A stretch of 64,000 nt of DNA from Argyresthia goedartella (Eukaryota; Arthropoda; Insecta; Lepidoptera; Argyresthiidae): NCBI GenBank assembly GCA_949825045.1, contig OX463814.1, positions 29,344,383 through 29,408,382 of the forward strand. The letters run 5' to 3'. The notes beneath the pieces are model-generated. The model ran no database searches, had not been told where the DNA came from, and was given only the letters and a program-made list of their open reading frames with translations. Positions 1 through 11,773 of the stretch are shown in pieces. The position numbers were made by a program, and so were the translations under genes. The stretch's first letter is position 1. Each line of letters begins with the position of its first letter.

Positions 1-814
1 GGCTATCGGGTTAAATTATCACGAAGGTATTACATATTGTATAACCATGTTACATTGCTTGTGAGATTTTTACTTAGCCTTTCCTGTATCTAACTTCCTT
101 TGGGATAGCCATGCTATAAATTCCCCCCTCAATATTTCTTTCATTCTTTCGTATTCGCATTCTCTTATTAATTATGTTGGGCAAATAAAATAGGTCATCT
201 AGTAAAGAACTCCTACTACATGTGAAACCAGTAACCCTAAATCTAGAGGTATGAGTAAGAAGTCCCGTCAACTTAGACAGTAGATTTTAAACTAGGAATG
301 GTTTAAGTCGAATAATTAGTAATTTTAAATTTCAATAAAAGTTTATCGTTGAAACCTTGGAAGTCTAATACTAAATGCCATATTTCATCTCTCTATTCTG
401 CTTGAATGCCTATATGGAGCCCGTACGACATCTTACAACTCGATCTTGACAGATCTTGGGAATATTCCTGCTTTTCGTCAAAAGATGCTGCCACCCAAAA
501 TATTTTATTGCGAACATCCGCATCTTTACACTTCCGCTATCTGTTCAAAGATCTCGCTTTTTTACTTTATTTTCATGGGTGACTCTAGATTTCTAGGCTA
601 GATAAATAGTGACGATTATATAAGCAATAGGCAATCACTCTGACGACATATTCAGTAGTTTAAACAAGGTAGAATACACAATACATTTACGAAGATGCGT
701 TATAAGATAATAACTGCCAGGGCTTAAATTCAATTGCCACAAAACGACACTCCCGAATAGCATTCAGAAAAGACCTACAAATTAATATCCCAGAAGGCCA
801 GGACCCAAAACCAA
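1..814. other. No recognisable feature
   Basis: AT-rich sequence with stops in all frames. I see no coding similarity, no long tandem repeat and no clear inverted repeat here. Confidence 0.5.
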
Positions 815-912
815 TGGTAAAATAGAAAAAGAAAAAGTTGACGACTCAGGATCGAACCACGAACCTTAATATTTCGAGTCTGATAACAACGCGATGAGCC
901 ACTTGAACTTAT
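815..912 (-). repeat. tRNA-derived SINE head, remnant
   Basis: Read on the minus strand there is a B-box-like GTTCGATCC, preceded at tRNA-like spacing by an A-box-like TGGCTCATCGCG. The segment is followed by an A-rich stretch (plus-strand 821-838). It looks like the tRNA-related head of a SINE rather than a working tRNA gene, because the stems do not pair cleanly. The family was not identified. Confidence 0.4.
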
Positions 913-1224
913 ATGAGGCCTTGCGAAATTTGCAATTCGTTTGATAACCACTAATATCCAATGTTTTGTGTTTTTACCAAATTTAACTTGCCGCTAATTG
1001 AGCATTGATCACCTCAAAATTTATATCTCTGTCATTTGTGTGGCGTAAGAATCAACTACACCTCTTTACAGTTCATAGCAAAATCTTTCAATTACGGTTA
1101 TTAATTAATTATATTGCCCAAACCTGCCAACGCCTGCACTGTTTTTATAGCAAATATAAAATAGTTCTCATATCATCAGCATTTCCACAAAAAGTAGAGT
1201 CACCGATAAGAATGTTGAACAGCT

Positions 1225-1578
1225 GGAATCTAAAATTGAGTCCTTGACTCTAGATGCTTAAAAGTCGTTAACACCTGACGACTGGAAGAAAAAGGTCAAC
1301 TTTATCAGTTCATTATTAATGTCGGGTCTGACAGTAAATCGCAGGAATGTAAAATAGAGTCCTTGACTCTAGATACTTAAAAGTCATTAACACCTGATGA
1401 CTGGAAGAAAAACGTCAACTATATCAGTTCATTATTAAAGACGGGTCTGACAGTAAATCGCAAGAATCTTAAATATAGTCCTTGAGTCTAGATGCTTAAA
1501 AGTCGTTAACACCAGACGACTGGAAGAAAAGGTCAACTATATCGGTTCATTATTAATGTTGGGTCTGACAGTAAATCA
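1225..1578. repeat. Tandem repeat, three units of about 119 bp
   Basis: Three head-to-tail copies start near 1225, 1344 and 1463. Each carries the landmarks AGTCCTTGACTCTAGATNCTT, CTGGAAGAAAA, TCAGTTCATTATTAA and GGGTCTGACAGTAAATC, with point differences. The periods between landmarks are about 119 and 119 bp; the last unit is slightly shorter. The 300 bp to the left (913-1224) hold nothing I recognise. The unit does not encode an obvious protein. Confidence 0.85.
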
Positions 1579-2135
1579 AAGACTACATTAATCAGGATTA
1601 ACTCCGAATCCGTACATGACTGGAGTTGATATTTGAATTTTTGTTATAAAATTAAACATGTATTTATAGCGTTAACAAGGATCCACAATAATCCACATAC
1701 AAACCCAAATGATTTCCGTGGACCTAATTAAGATGTTCATGTTATCTTTTTCTATTTATAATAAATAAATAAATAAAAAGAACTAAAATATATGATATAT
1801 CCTGATTTATGCATAGGTACTACCTAATATACTTAGCTTTTCCGTGGTTGCTCCCGTCACAAGCAGAAATACTGCTTATAATTGTATTATGGACCTACTA
1901 GAAGATACTTTGTATTTGTCTGCTAACTACACTCACAGGAGCTGACGTCGCTACGAGTATGACGACACACGCCTTGACGTGACGCGCATTACCATTCAGC
2001 GGGGCTTATAACATAATACTTTTTAACATTTACCTCTTGTTAAAGATGAGTTGATTAAAGTTAAAAGGGTGACGTTTAAGATATATTACTTATTAGATGT
2101 CAAAGCTGTTTAAATCATCTAATTAATATGCTAAA
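1579..2135. other. No recognisable feature
   Basis: AT-rich sequence with a short AATA run near 1762-1778. No gene or repeat family was recognised. Confidence 0.5.
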
Positions 2136-2325
2136 GTAGCATGTTTAGAATGTTCTTAAAAAATCTACCCAACTCTCGGTAGCAACAACAATTGATTACT
2201 TCTCCTATAACGTCCGCTTTCAATTGCAAAGAAGCATGTTAAGAATGTTCTAAAAAAACTACCTCTCCTCTCGGTAATAACAAAAAATAATTACTTCTAT
2301 CACATCCGCTTTCAATTCCAATATT
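2136..2325. repeat. Diverged two-copy tandem duplication, about 95 bp
   Basis: AGCATGTTTAGAATGTTCT at 2138 recurs as AGCATGTTAAGAATGTTCT at 2233. Both are followed by CTCTCGGTA, AATTACTTCT-like and CCGCTTTCAATT landmarks in the same order. The copies differ by many substitutions and small indels, so the duplication is old. Confidence 0.75.
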
Positions 2326-2651
2326 GCGTCTAGCCAAAGTCTTTAAAGGGGTAGGTCAGCTCTAGTAGACTAGCACAAGCCGCGGTTGTCGTGGGCAAAG
2401 TTTGATGGGCGTCGCGTGTTTGGTAGCAGCTGACTGTAATAGGGTAGGCCAGGCTACGCGGAGCTAGTTTAGAGGAGTTACTGTTAGACCTAGAAAATCA
2501 GAACACACAATGCCAAATTAAATCAAAATTAAAAAAAATATTTATTTCTATTAAGTTCGGATCGTTAAGGAAATAAATAAATATATACCAGGAATATGAA
2601 AGGGCCTTATATGGCACCTTATAGAACGCTATTTTATACATCCGATACATT

Positions 2652-2686
2652 GGCGTTAAATGGATCCGATCCATCCATTTAACGCC
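2652..2686. repeat. Short perfect inverted repeat
   Basis: Arms 2652-2665 (GGCGTTAAATGGAT) and 2673-2686 are perfect reverse complements of 14 bp separated by 7 bp. It has no T-rich run behind it and no gene before it, so there is no reason to call it a terminator. The remainder of 2326-3222 shows nothing else except the likely 3' untranslated part of the LINE that begins at 3223. Confidence 0.7.
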
Positions 2687-3222
2687 GTGGAATTCTGCCT
2701 TTTAAATCCTATAAGAACATAAGTGTTCTTAGTAGATCCAACTCTTTATTTCTAACTCCGTAAGGATTTAATTTCATTAGTAGCATCCTAAAATTATCCC
2801 TAACAGGACTTAACTATTCTTGATTTATATACTTGCCAAACAGTCGCAAGCACTAATGTGAAAATAGGAGCGTTTGTTAGTATTCACTTGTTTTAAGTTT
2901 GATATGCTAGTCCCCGTACAATTTGGCGTTTGCCGATTTCGTATATTTTCTTATATTTTAATGCATGCATTTGCACATTAAAATTCACATAACAAACTTA
3001 TGGAAAAGACATTTACAAAAGCAAGCTTATCTCTTACAAGATATTTCTTCTAGAAAACCAAAGATGATAAGGATAAATTACACAGCAGTTACAGGTCGAC
3101 CCTTGCGCATTAATACAAGTAAATTATATAAGTGTTTAACTTAAGTACTAAATATACTCCATATAGAAAAACATAAATACCTTATATAAAAGTAAATATT
3201 ATATATAAACAATACTTACTTA

Positions 3223-4592
3223 TTAAATCCCTAAGTTTACGAAAGAGAAAGATAACGCTCCTTTAGATGATTTTTGAAGATAAATACAGATGGACTGTCC
3301 CTGATGGTATAGGGAAGCGCGTTCCACAGATTTATTGCCATCACTCGGAACCCATGTTCGTAAGCGGTAGTATTGTGAGGCGGAGTAGAGAGCATGGAGG
3401 ACATGTGGTATCTAAGAGGTCTCGTCGACGGAAGTCAAAGCATTCACGCAGAAAGCTGGCATATCGGGGGTTAGTTAAAATTCTGTGCAGGAAAGTGAGG
3501 ATGTGAGTATCCCGACGAAGACAAATAGGCAGCTATTTTGACTCCCTGCGATACTGTGACACATGGTCAAAGTTTTGCAGTCCGAAGATGAAACGATTCC
3601 TGAGATTTTGAAGTCGCTCGAGTATGTTCAGTTGCTCTTAGTTAGCGCTAGCCTAGCAGATATCAGCATAATCAATCAGCGGAAGGAGAAGGGATTGAGC
3701 GAGGGTAATTTTCGTTTGACGTGGTAAGAAGTTCTGGAGTATTCTTGCTGAATGAAAAGTGGCGAAGACATGCTTACTGACCTCGCTGACATGCTTTGAC
3801 CACGATAGGTGGCTATCGAAAATGAACCCCAGGTTCTTGACCTTGTCACTGTAAGCGATAATAGTACCGTTAATTGCTAAGGGTGCAAGGGGCAGTTGCT
3901 GTAGTTGAATTGAACTAGTACCTGGATCCCAGAATCATAGCCTGGGATTTAATGGGGCTAACGAGCAGTCCAAAGGACAATGCCCATGACTTGATATTTT
4001 TGAGGTCAGCGTTTACAGCATCTATAGCAGAAGTCACATCACCAAAGAGAAAATGACGGTAGATTTGAAGATCATCAGCATAGAGATGATATGAAGGAGA
4101 GATAACATCAGAAATGGCGTTGATGAATACTGAGAACAAACTAGGGGAATGAATACCACCCTGAGGAACCCCCGCAGTAAGATCACACCACTCGGTTAAT
4201 GTCTCTTCGGACCTCTTGCGCTGCTGCCGATCTCTTAGGTAAAAGTCGAACCAGCAAGCCGAGCGGGAGGAGACATTTAAGGACTTCAGCATCTCAACGA
4301 GAATATCAAAATCGACACAGTTGAAGGTGGTACTGAAGTAAAGCAGTACAAGCAAATAAAGTTGTTTATTTTCCATAGCAACCTGTATGTCACCCGTGAC
4401 TTTAAGTAAGGTGGTCAAAGTGCTATGACCAGACCGGAACCCGGACTGAAATGGGTTGATCAAAAGGTTTCTGGAGAGGAAGTAGGAGAGCTGGGTGTGG
4501 ACAACGGATTTGAGAACTTTGGAGAGGATGGGGAGAATAAAAATAGGACGAAACTCTTTAAAGGAGGAGGGATTGAATGTTTTAGGTATTAT
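3223..4592 (-). pseudogene. CR1/Jockey-group LINE reverse transcriptase, 5'-truncated
   Basis: This is the reverse transcriptase and C-terminal region of a non-LTR retrotransposon. Read from 4592 downwards it starts in RT motif 2 (FRPIFILPILSKVL), then INPFQSGFRSGHST, VPQGGIHSPSLFSVFIN and the catalytic YADD box near 4080. The uninterrupted frame runs from about 4590 to an in-frame TAG at about 3912. The C-terminal tail then continues to 3223 (VKNLGFIFDSHLSWSKHV, ARILQNFLPRQTK, LLPLIDYADIC), with further damage near 3640. The endonuclease and everything upstream of RT motif 2 are missing, as expected from 5' truncation during reverse transcription. It cannot encode a working enzyme. A piece of the same family lies at 37340-37495. 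Exact clade placement within the Jockey/CR1 group needs an alignment. Confidence 0.85.
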
Positions 4593-4625
4593 TATATTAG
4601 GTAGGATTTATGCTCAGTTTTTGGA

Positions 4626-4642
4626 AAAAAAAAAAAAAATAA
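4626..4642 (+). repeat. A-rich homopolymer tract
   Basis: Fifteen or so consecutive A residues lie between the LINE fragment and the SINE at 4687. It could be the remnant tail of an unidentified plus-strand retroinsertion. Confidence 0.5.
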
Positions 4643-4686
4643 ATTTGGTGCTTAATATATATTTAATCCCAAGAGTCTTAAAATTA

Positions 4687-4800
4687 AGATCTCCGTGGGC
4701 TAATGGTTTTATGCTCACTTCTCATGAAGAAGAAACGGGTTCGGTTCCGGTGCTGGGCATATACCAATGAGATAAGTAATTTATTTTACGTGCATAAAGT
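4687..4800 (+). repeat. tRNA-derived SINE, family A, partial
   Basis: The head reads CTCCGTGGGCTAATGGTTTT. A B-box-like GGTTCGGTTCC near 4739 is followed by CAATGAGATAAGTAATT, exactly as in the longer copy at 36826-37110 (CTCCGTGGTCGAGTGGTTTT ... CAATGAGATAAGTAATT). The body after about 4800 is lost. Other copies are at 30008-30150 (minus) and 53570-53640 (body only). Confidence 0.75.
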
Positions 4801-6040
4801 GTGCGTAAGATAACATACCTCTAACTACGCCTCGGAAGTCTGTAGATTGGCTGAAATTCTCAATATGAAACAGTTGAATTATTCCACTACACTCGTACAG
4901 CTCCACAAACATAAGTTGCCCAGTGACGGTGTCGCTTGCGTTGAACAAATCAATGATACAGAAATGTTGTTTCATACTGGCGAGTTTAGTTCCTGTTTTA
5001 GTCTTCGGATCACATAAGTTTGTGGCATGGTCCTTTCCTCATTATGAAGTGAGGCTTAAGAAAGGGCTTTCATCATTGTCATCATCAGCCTATCTGGGAA
5101 ACCCGCTGTTGAGTATAGGCATCCTCATGTACATGCCTCATTCAACTGGATCCTGGACCACCTGCGTACAAAAAGCCGTCGGCATACTGTACCTTCTCAG
5201 TACTAAGTCCAAGGCCAGTAAGTAGATTCTGTCATGTTGTTCCGAAGTTAGTGGGTGCCGATTAACAGACCGCTAACAGCGTTAGTTGTTCGATTATAAT
5301 AAAAGATTGGATAAAGTATGCATTTGAGTTTTTATATAGCGGGATAGTGACCCAATGCCTCCTCCAAGTCAGGCCTCCTACTTTCGAACAATTTCTAATG
5401 TCATAATAATTTTAAGCATTTTGAAATTGTTGATTGCGAAAATGGAGCTTTGCTATTTGTGTTTTATGTTTCAACAAGGGCTTGTAGAAATAGTATAACT
5501 GCCAATATACGTTATTCAAAGGACTAAGCGTTGCTGAGATTAATCTCGTCTGGAAAAACATTTAGCATAATAATCCGAGCAAAGGAATTGATTTATTCAA
5601 TCGTAAGTAATACCTCGCTTTTTGTTTGATGTTCTTAAAATAATAACTAACCAAATCCCGAATAATTATCCCTTGCCGCTAGATACAGTTGACAAAGCAC
5701 TGGTTTAAGCTAAATGAACGACTGTAAAGAAATTAAAATTTCTTAGTTTACGAAAGTTAATTCTCATTTCATAGATATATTATTTATGTATTTACTGCAA
5801 TAGAATCTAAAGTAAATTCAATCATTAACTATTAAAAGGATTTTAGTTGGAGTTGATTCTAGTTCAGTAGAGTACTAAGAAGCTGCGCTATGTTTTTTTG
5901 GGTAGTATTTAAACGTACATCTAGTTTTTGCTTGGCAAAAATACTGGTTTTGCCTGACTGAATAATAAATAGCGACAAAAAATGAGCGCGACTAAAATAC
6001 TGGCTTCGTCTGATAAAATTACTGAACTGCGCGCCTAGAT
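4801..6040. other. Mostly unrecognised; possible RTE-type 3' remnant near 5070-5135
   Basis: CATCATCAGCCTATCTGGGA, followed by CCCGCTGTTGAGTATAGGC, resembles the reverse complement of the 3' end common to many RTE-group LINEs (the segment encoding a GEAFAQQWD-like tail and the following UTR). No open frame supports this, so the assignment is weak. The rest is AT-rich with no recognised feature. Confidence 0.3.
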
Positions 6041-6192
6041 ATCGAAACTTGAAAAACTTAATTCGAGTAATATAAAATACAAAATGAGCGTTCGACTTTG
6101 TTTGCTCTTACATGTTCAACCTAAGACGTAGAATAAAGGGGGCTTTGCCTCCCTCACCCCCTTAATTCTTCACCTACCCTGACCCACCACGT
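6040..6192 (+). repeat. Dispersed repeat P, copy 1
   Basis: The segment CTTACATGTTCAACCTAAGA ... ATAAAGGGGGCTTTGCCTCCCTCACCCCC ... TTCACCTACCCTGACCCACCAC recurs in the same orientation at 11845-11925 and 53740-53835. All three share the GGGG-CTTCGC-TC-CCCCC core, itself a small imperfect hairpin. The family appears non-coding. Borders were not resolved. Confidence 0.75.
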
Positions 6193-7372
6193 CACCAAGA
6201 CCCTCTTTATTTAGCCTTTAAGCGGTGGCTCAACCATTTAGTAATTTAGTCGCACAAATCAATAATTTTGTCGTTATTATAATATTATATTATTTGTTCG
6301 CTCATTTCAGGAAATTCCGCTCTTCATGGTCAGTCGTTCAATCAGTTTGTTATTCGGTCGTTTTATTGTTTCCCATTTGTTTATCTTATTTATTAAAAAC
6401 AAAACATATACCTATTTGTTCACATGTGAACTATCCGCGGAAATCTTATCGTGGTTTATATGCGGAAAGTGAGAATATTCATTAATACCTATTGTAAAGT
6501 CAACAATTGAACATACATATGCAATGGGGTCTAATGTATGAGTGAATAATTTTCCTGCTAGAACACATGTATTTATGAAATGTGTTCCGAAATAATCATT
6601 TACATACTCTTACTCATGAAGCAGGATCTTACCACAAAAAATAAACTGCTGTTCAACCCTTCTTCAAAGACTGAATTGTATACGATTTGACGTTTGTTTT
6701 GCGATAAACAATTTTTTATTTTATTTTTTATTTTATTTATTAAAAAAAATCACACAGCCATTCTAATAAGGAAGTCTTAATAAATAGTCTAAGAGAGAGG
6801 CCATTAATGGATTTAACTATGTAACACAGATATATATGACAAAAGACAAAAGACAACAAAAAACAGTAAACAATTTACGGCGAAGACATGCCACAGTTTT
6901 GAGTAGGTGTGTGTGTATATGTGTGTAGGTGGGGTTTAGTGGTGTGTGTTAGAGTGTGTGCCTGTGTAAGTGGGGAGGGTTGAGTAAATGTGGAAGCCAA
7001 ACACATTAGATATGTCTATTTAGCAATATAATACAAAAATGCAGCGCACTCGATAAAACCTTGAAATGGCAAGGTACGAGTATAATGGCAGAGGTTAACA
7101 TTTATCATTTATTGATTATTGTTACTTGAGTGTTATTCGCTCACTCCACCTCCTACAAGTGTATGCGTTACCTTGCGCTTAAACATAATTTTACTCAAAC
7201 AAAATGTTTCGATATCTGAGAATAAGTTGTTGTAGGTTTTTGGTAACCTGACACAAGTGCAGTTAAAGACAAAATTAGTGCGGTGGAAGGGTATAGAGAA
7301 AAGTTAGTATAGAGAATAGTATTGTGTGTCTGGTTCTATGTGTAACATTTTTTGTAGTAACACGGTAACTAT
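6193..7372. other. No gene seen; GT-rich tract
   Basis: An AT-rich interval. Between about 6905 and 6970 there is an impure GT-repeat (runs of GTGTGTGT with interruptions). Nothing else was recognised. Confidence 0.5.
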
Positions 7373-7490
7373 CTGTTCGGGTTTTTAAATCCTTACTTGT
7401 GAAGTGAGAATATTATACAATTAGGAGCTTCAAGTTCTGTTTGATCTGTTCGGGTGTTCAAGTCCTCACTTGTGAAGTGAGGCGATGAGT
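7373..7490. repeat. Two-copy tandem duplication, about 73 bp
   Basis: CTGTTCGGGTTTTTAAATCC at 7373 and CTGTTCGGGTGTTCAAGTCC at 7446 are each followed by TTACTTGTGAAGTGAG or TCACTTGTGAAGTGAG. The duplicated core is about 37 bp, at a spacing of 73 bp. Confidence 0.75.
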
Positions 7491-9286
7491 CAGCACCTTA
7501 TCAATGGTTCTTTGCGTTTTGCTGAACATGGCTATGATACCCTTGCAGGAACTTGCAACTCTCGCCACATTTATTCATAGCCACGAGCATATTTACACGT
7601 TGTTTTCCAAAACCCGCAGCCAAGGGCACTTCAGATGATCAAAAACAAAACGAGAATTTCCGCCCCAGTCCTCATCCTCGGCTGATATCGATCCGGGGTC
7701 AAGTCAAATGAGTTAATTAAGCGCTCACCCTCTTCAAGACTCCAGCACTTGTATGGAGACGAGATAAAAGTTCCACAATTTGACGAGGGTCGCTTTTATG
7801 TCGTCCTACAATGCCGCGCATTCATTGGCAAGATTATAATATGACAAGTTTTGGGATTTTGGCATTTCTTGCTAGTTCGGCGCGAACAATTCACCGCGAA
7901 GTGGAGCGCTTTACAAATGGCAAAGTCAAAGTCCTAATTTATTTCTTAGTGTATTTTTTTCTTCATTTATCTTTATCTTAATATTAAAGTTTATTTATTT
8001 ATTCAAAAGAAGAATATGTAGATATTTACATATACTTCATCATTATTTGCCTGCCGTTTTAGTAAAATTTCTAAAGGTAAGGCATAGTGTGCTAGATCTT
8101 GTAATGAATCATAGATAAAATAGCTTAATGGTTGCTTTGTGCTAGCGAATGATATATACAGCATTGAATATTTCATAAGATTTCCTACGTACATACCAAG
8201 TACATTTATTTATTTATTTAACCAGTTGTTTTTACATTGTTCCACATACAATTGCAAATTCTTAAAATGTTCTAGATTTAAGTGCACAACATTATATGTT
8301 GCCACAGTATGCACGAAATTTGTTCACATGCAGTAAAATATATAAGTATAAAAAACTCATTTTATATATATTTAGTTTGAACTAATAATAAAATTAATTA
8401 TGACAGAGGAGAAGAGACATGCAAAATAAAACAAAGAAGGAAGAAAGAAACAGCACACATACTTCTACGGTTGGTTTGAAAATAATCTCCTTACGACTAC
8501 ATACGGTCAGAAATACTAGAAACCAGAGACAACGCCATCACCAGAGGGATATAGACTACACCGATTTGCGTGGCAGGAAACTAACCCATCCCTAATTCAT
8601 AATTCACTGTCAGCTTTGAACTGGTACCTACATAATTAAGGATGGTGATAAACGCGAGCTCCGTAAATTGGATGCATGATTTCTCTTTGATAGTACTCCT
8701 CGCATGCTGTTCTTGCAAACATTTACATTCCCAGCCGTCCAAGCGGCGAGCGCAGACACAGCTCGCCTTTTTTCACAAAATAACCCTTTAGAGCACAAAC
8801 AAAACCTATTTTACATGTTAAACCGCTTTAAACGTAGCTCGCCACGCAAACAAGCGAAGTGATGACGCTAACTGCTATGGAATTACCCCATTAATGGGTA
8901 CTAATGTTTGGGTATTTGTAACCCCAAGTAGCACGCACGGGTTAAATCGCACATTAGATCGTTTCTGCCTTTCGTTCGGGGCCTTGGGAACCAGAAATAT
9001 GTTCGATTGAAAGTTTTCGTCTGATTGGGCACGGCTTCAAATTCAATTAAATAATAAAACTAATACCTACATTAAGTATTTGGCCCGTTGAAGTTTGAGC
9101 AAGACTTATCATGCGCACTGGCGATGGCGCTGTCTTTCTGTTCACTTGAGTCACAGTTATAGTTGTTTCTTTTCGGCCATTTGACTTATTTACATTATAT
9201 ATACGTTGGCGGAAAGAGCTCTATTCATAAGTTGAGTTTTATGTTATGGTAGCAATATATTGCTTATTAAAATGAAACCAAACTTA
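7491..9286. other. No recognisable feature
   Basis: AT-rich sequence with short ATTT runs near 7985 and 8208. Read on both strands I find no coding similarity and no strong repeat. Confidence 0.45.
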
Positions 9287-9790
9287 CTACCCGGGCGAGC
9301 CAAGAAGACACCTGGCTCGCATGACGTTTGTGCAAAGTATCATGTGTAAATAAGAGGTCCGACCAATTTCGGTCATCGCGACCGCTTCAAGAGCTTTGAA
9401 CTCGCTCATCTGCTCGCTTATGGCTTGTGTAGCCAATCTTCCTTGTGAAAATCCTCGCGCATTGCGGGCATGTGAGCACACCATTAATATAATTATACTG
9501 AGTTAGCGCAGATGGTCGGGCTTTTAACTCATCGCGCTTGGAGTCGAGCTCGGCGCGCATGGACTTCAAATTCACGGACTTTGGTTTTAACCAAAGCCCT
9601 CCACTCGGGTCTGGGGGCGGCTTGCTTCTCCCACTGGGAAGACTCTTTGCCGCACCTCTTCATGTGCCGCTTCAGCACATCTTTGTACCTGAGGAATTGT
9701 CCGCCATGCTTGCGTTTGCCCTCCTCAAGCTCTGAGTAGAAGACGTGCTTCACGACCCTCTGCTCTGCCATCCTTGATACGTGTCACGCA
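9287..9790 (-). pseudogene. LINE C-terminal domain with C2H2-like zinc finger
   Basis: This is the C-terminal end of a non-LTR retrotransposon protein, read from 9790 leftwards. It begins in HVSRMAEQRVVKH, then [36 protein letters not shown], and (after a -1/+1 shift near 9560) [16 protein letters not shown] and a single finger of pattern C-x2-C-x12-H-x3/4-H in [24 protein letters not shown] proteins of this type often end in one finger following a charged helical linker and lack the gag-like fingers of LTR elements. The finger's second histidine position is disturbed by a substitution or shift (HKRAD). At least one frameshift separates the linker from the finger, so the piece is dead. The RT core is absent. 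Confidence 0.75.
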
Positions 9791-10616
9791 TATTACTAAA
9801 CTGAAATTCTAAGAGGTACAGTCTAAATGAGGTTTGGTCGTGCGTTGTCGGTCGTCAAACTATTTAACGTTTTATTAACCGCTTGGTAGTGCCAGCGACA
9901 AGGAGGTGGTCGCTGGCTTTCATATGTTTTGAACTTCACTACCAATCAATATAACGCCTAATCACGCCGGCTATAAAACGAAAAACTGACTGATACAAAT
10001 ATCTCTAAACAACCTAAACCTAATATCGATTGTAACTATTTGAATTTCGATTTAGTAAGACGTATTACTGTACTGTACACACTGTACTTTGCACATATGT
10101 CATTCGAGTCAGGTGTCTTCTTAGCTCGCCCTGATAGTATACTCCTCATCCTCCTATCTCATTGCTTCTGGACGCACATACATATTCCTTGTGAAAACAT
10201 CGAGTTTGATACATTTCCCCCAGTTTCCGAAACAGTTGTCAAATGTAACAAGCGATTAATCGATCATTAATTCAAAATAGCGACATGTGATTGGCTGAAA
10301 TAAGTTTAACAAGTTGTCACAGCTAATTTTCCTTTGAGAAACCGGGCGTTAGGCGCTCACCCATGACTCATCACATTAGCCTTTACTCCGTCAAAGCCAC
10401 ACATAACCCGTTGTACTTCTGTAACTTCACTGTGACGTCACAGAAGCGATATAAAGGCTTTTGTGTCTGTATTGTGCCTTTTTAATGGAACGAGAGGCCT
10501 GTATCGATACTCGCGAACTGGGTCGACCGCCAGCCTCCTAACTTCTGACCTAGCTTTGCGCACGCTGCTTCAGTGTATGTTGTGCTATACGAATTTTATT
10601 GTGGCTCTCTGAGCCA
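9791..10616. other. No gene seen; CRE-like palindrome next to a TATA-like box
   Basis: At 10430-10443 CTGTGACGTCACAG is a 14 bp perfect palindrome containing the CREB/ATF site TGACGTCA. Seven bases downstream is TATAAAGG (10450-10457). No arthropod initiator (TCAGT-type) follows at the expected distance and no open frame starts downstream, so this is only a suggestive arrangement. Confidence 0.25.
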
Positions 10617-10656
10617 GTGTGGCGATCTTACTCGAACCTGAGTAAGATCGCCACAC
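10617..10656. repeat. Perfect 17 bp hairpin
   Basis: Arms 10617-10633 (GTGTGGCGATCTTACTC) and 10640-10656 are perfect reverse complements with a 6 nt loop (GAACCT). It is followed by a smaller imperfect palindrome (TAATGATTAAGTCATTA, about 10662-10678). No flanking gene explains it; a foldback or MITE core is possible. Confidence 0.85.
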
Positions 10657-11773
10657 GCCAGTAATGATTAAGTCATTATTAAGACAATAGGTATAGTCCA
10701 ATGCCCATATCCTGGAAGCGCTATTACTCGTAAAGGTAACGCTTCCCAAACCCGACAAAATACAAGATGACATTTCATTAGCTGACCATGCTTTGGGGAA
10801 TGATAGCACCGATCCGTGTCTGTCGGACTTCGCACATTTAGGGTTCCGTACCAAATGTAGAATATAAGTCTAAAAATGAGAGAAATTCCAAGAAAAAATC
10901 AGATTTATCAATAATTTGGTTCTTGTTAGTAAAATATACCTACGTAATTATAACCATTTATATATAAATTTTAAGGTCAATGGAAAGTTAAAAATATCTT
11001 CGGTACAAATTTTAATAAAAAGGGTGACTTTGGTGGCTTCTCATTCCTTTGTTTTCCAATATTTTAAAGATATACAGTATTTATCTACTCAATAAGTTCT
11101 AAGCAACGATACCCCACTCGATGGAGTAGGTCAATATATGCTAAAGAATACCAAGTGCTTCTCAGTGCATCAGAGACACATATCCTCATCGATTGTTTGT
11201 GACCAACTATGCAGAACAAAAGCAGACAAGAGAGCCCCATTGTATAGACTACTGCACTCTTACAACGAGTTTTTCTTCGGTGTTGACAATTTTTTCTTTG
11301 TCTCCTGGTAGATACAAAATGGCAATATTGAACATAATTTATAATAAAGATAGTTACCTGGTTTAGCTTATATACTTAAATAAAATTGTAGGATGTACCT
11401 ATTTTATAATAAAATTATACATTCCATATTATTATTATTACTAGTTATGATAATGTTTATAGTACCTATACCTAGTTACATTTATTTGTTTTTGTGAAAA
11501 CAGTATCTTAATTGTTTAATTCTGTGTGATTTATCTGTGGAAAACGGTGCTGGTTGTACAATTACCTAATATTACTTAATGCTACTTCGATCATCTAGTA
11601 CTATCTATTGTACAATTGTTTGTTTTTCCCAATAAAATAAAATAATAAAATAAGGTCTCATTTATATTTTCCTGCCCCTCTTTAGCTGTATGGGCGTCCC
11701 CCTTAAAAATATATAAAAAATATTTTTTGAGAATTTGATGTTTAGACTGTTTAAATTTGGCTAGTATTTAATC
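10657..11773. other. No gene seen; trace of dispersed repeat F at 10828-10853
   Basis: GTCGGACTTCGCACATTTAG followed by GGTTCCGTACC resembles the 5' end of repeat F (CGGACTCGCGCACGAAGGGTTCCGTACC). After it the sequence diverges. The rest is AT-rich with TAATAAAATAA-type runs near 11630-11655. Confidence 0.4.

Noticed and set aside
10617..10656. Rho-independent terminator
   Set aside because: Eukaryotic context, no T-run and no upstream gene.
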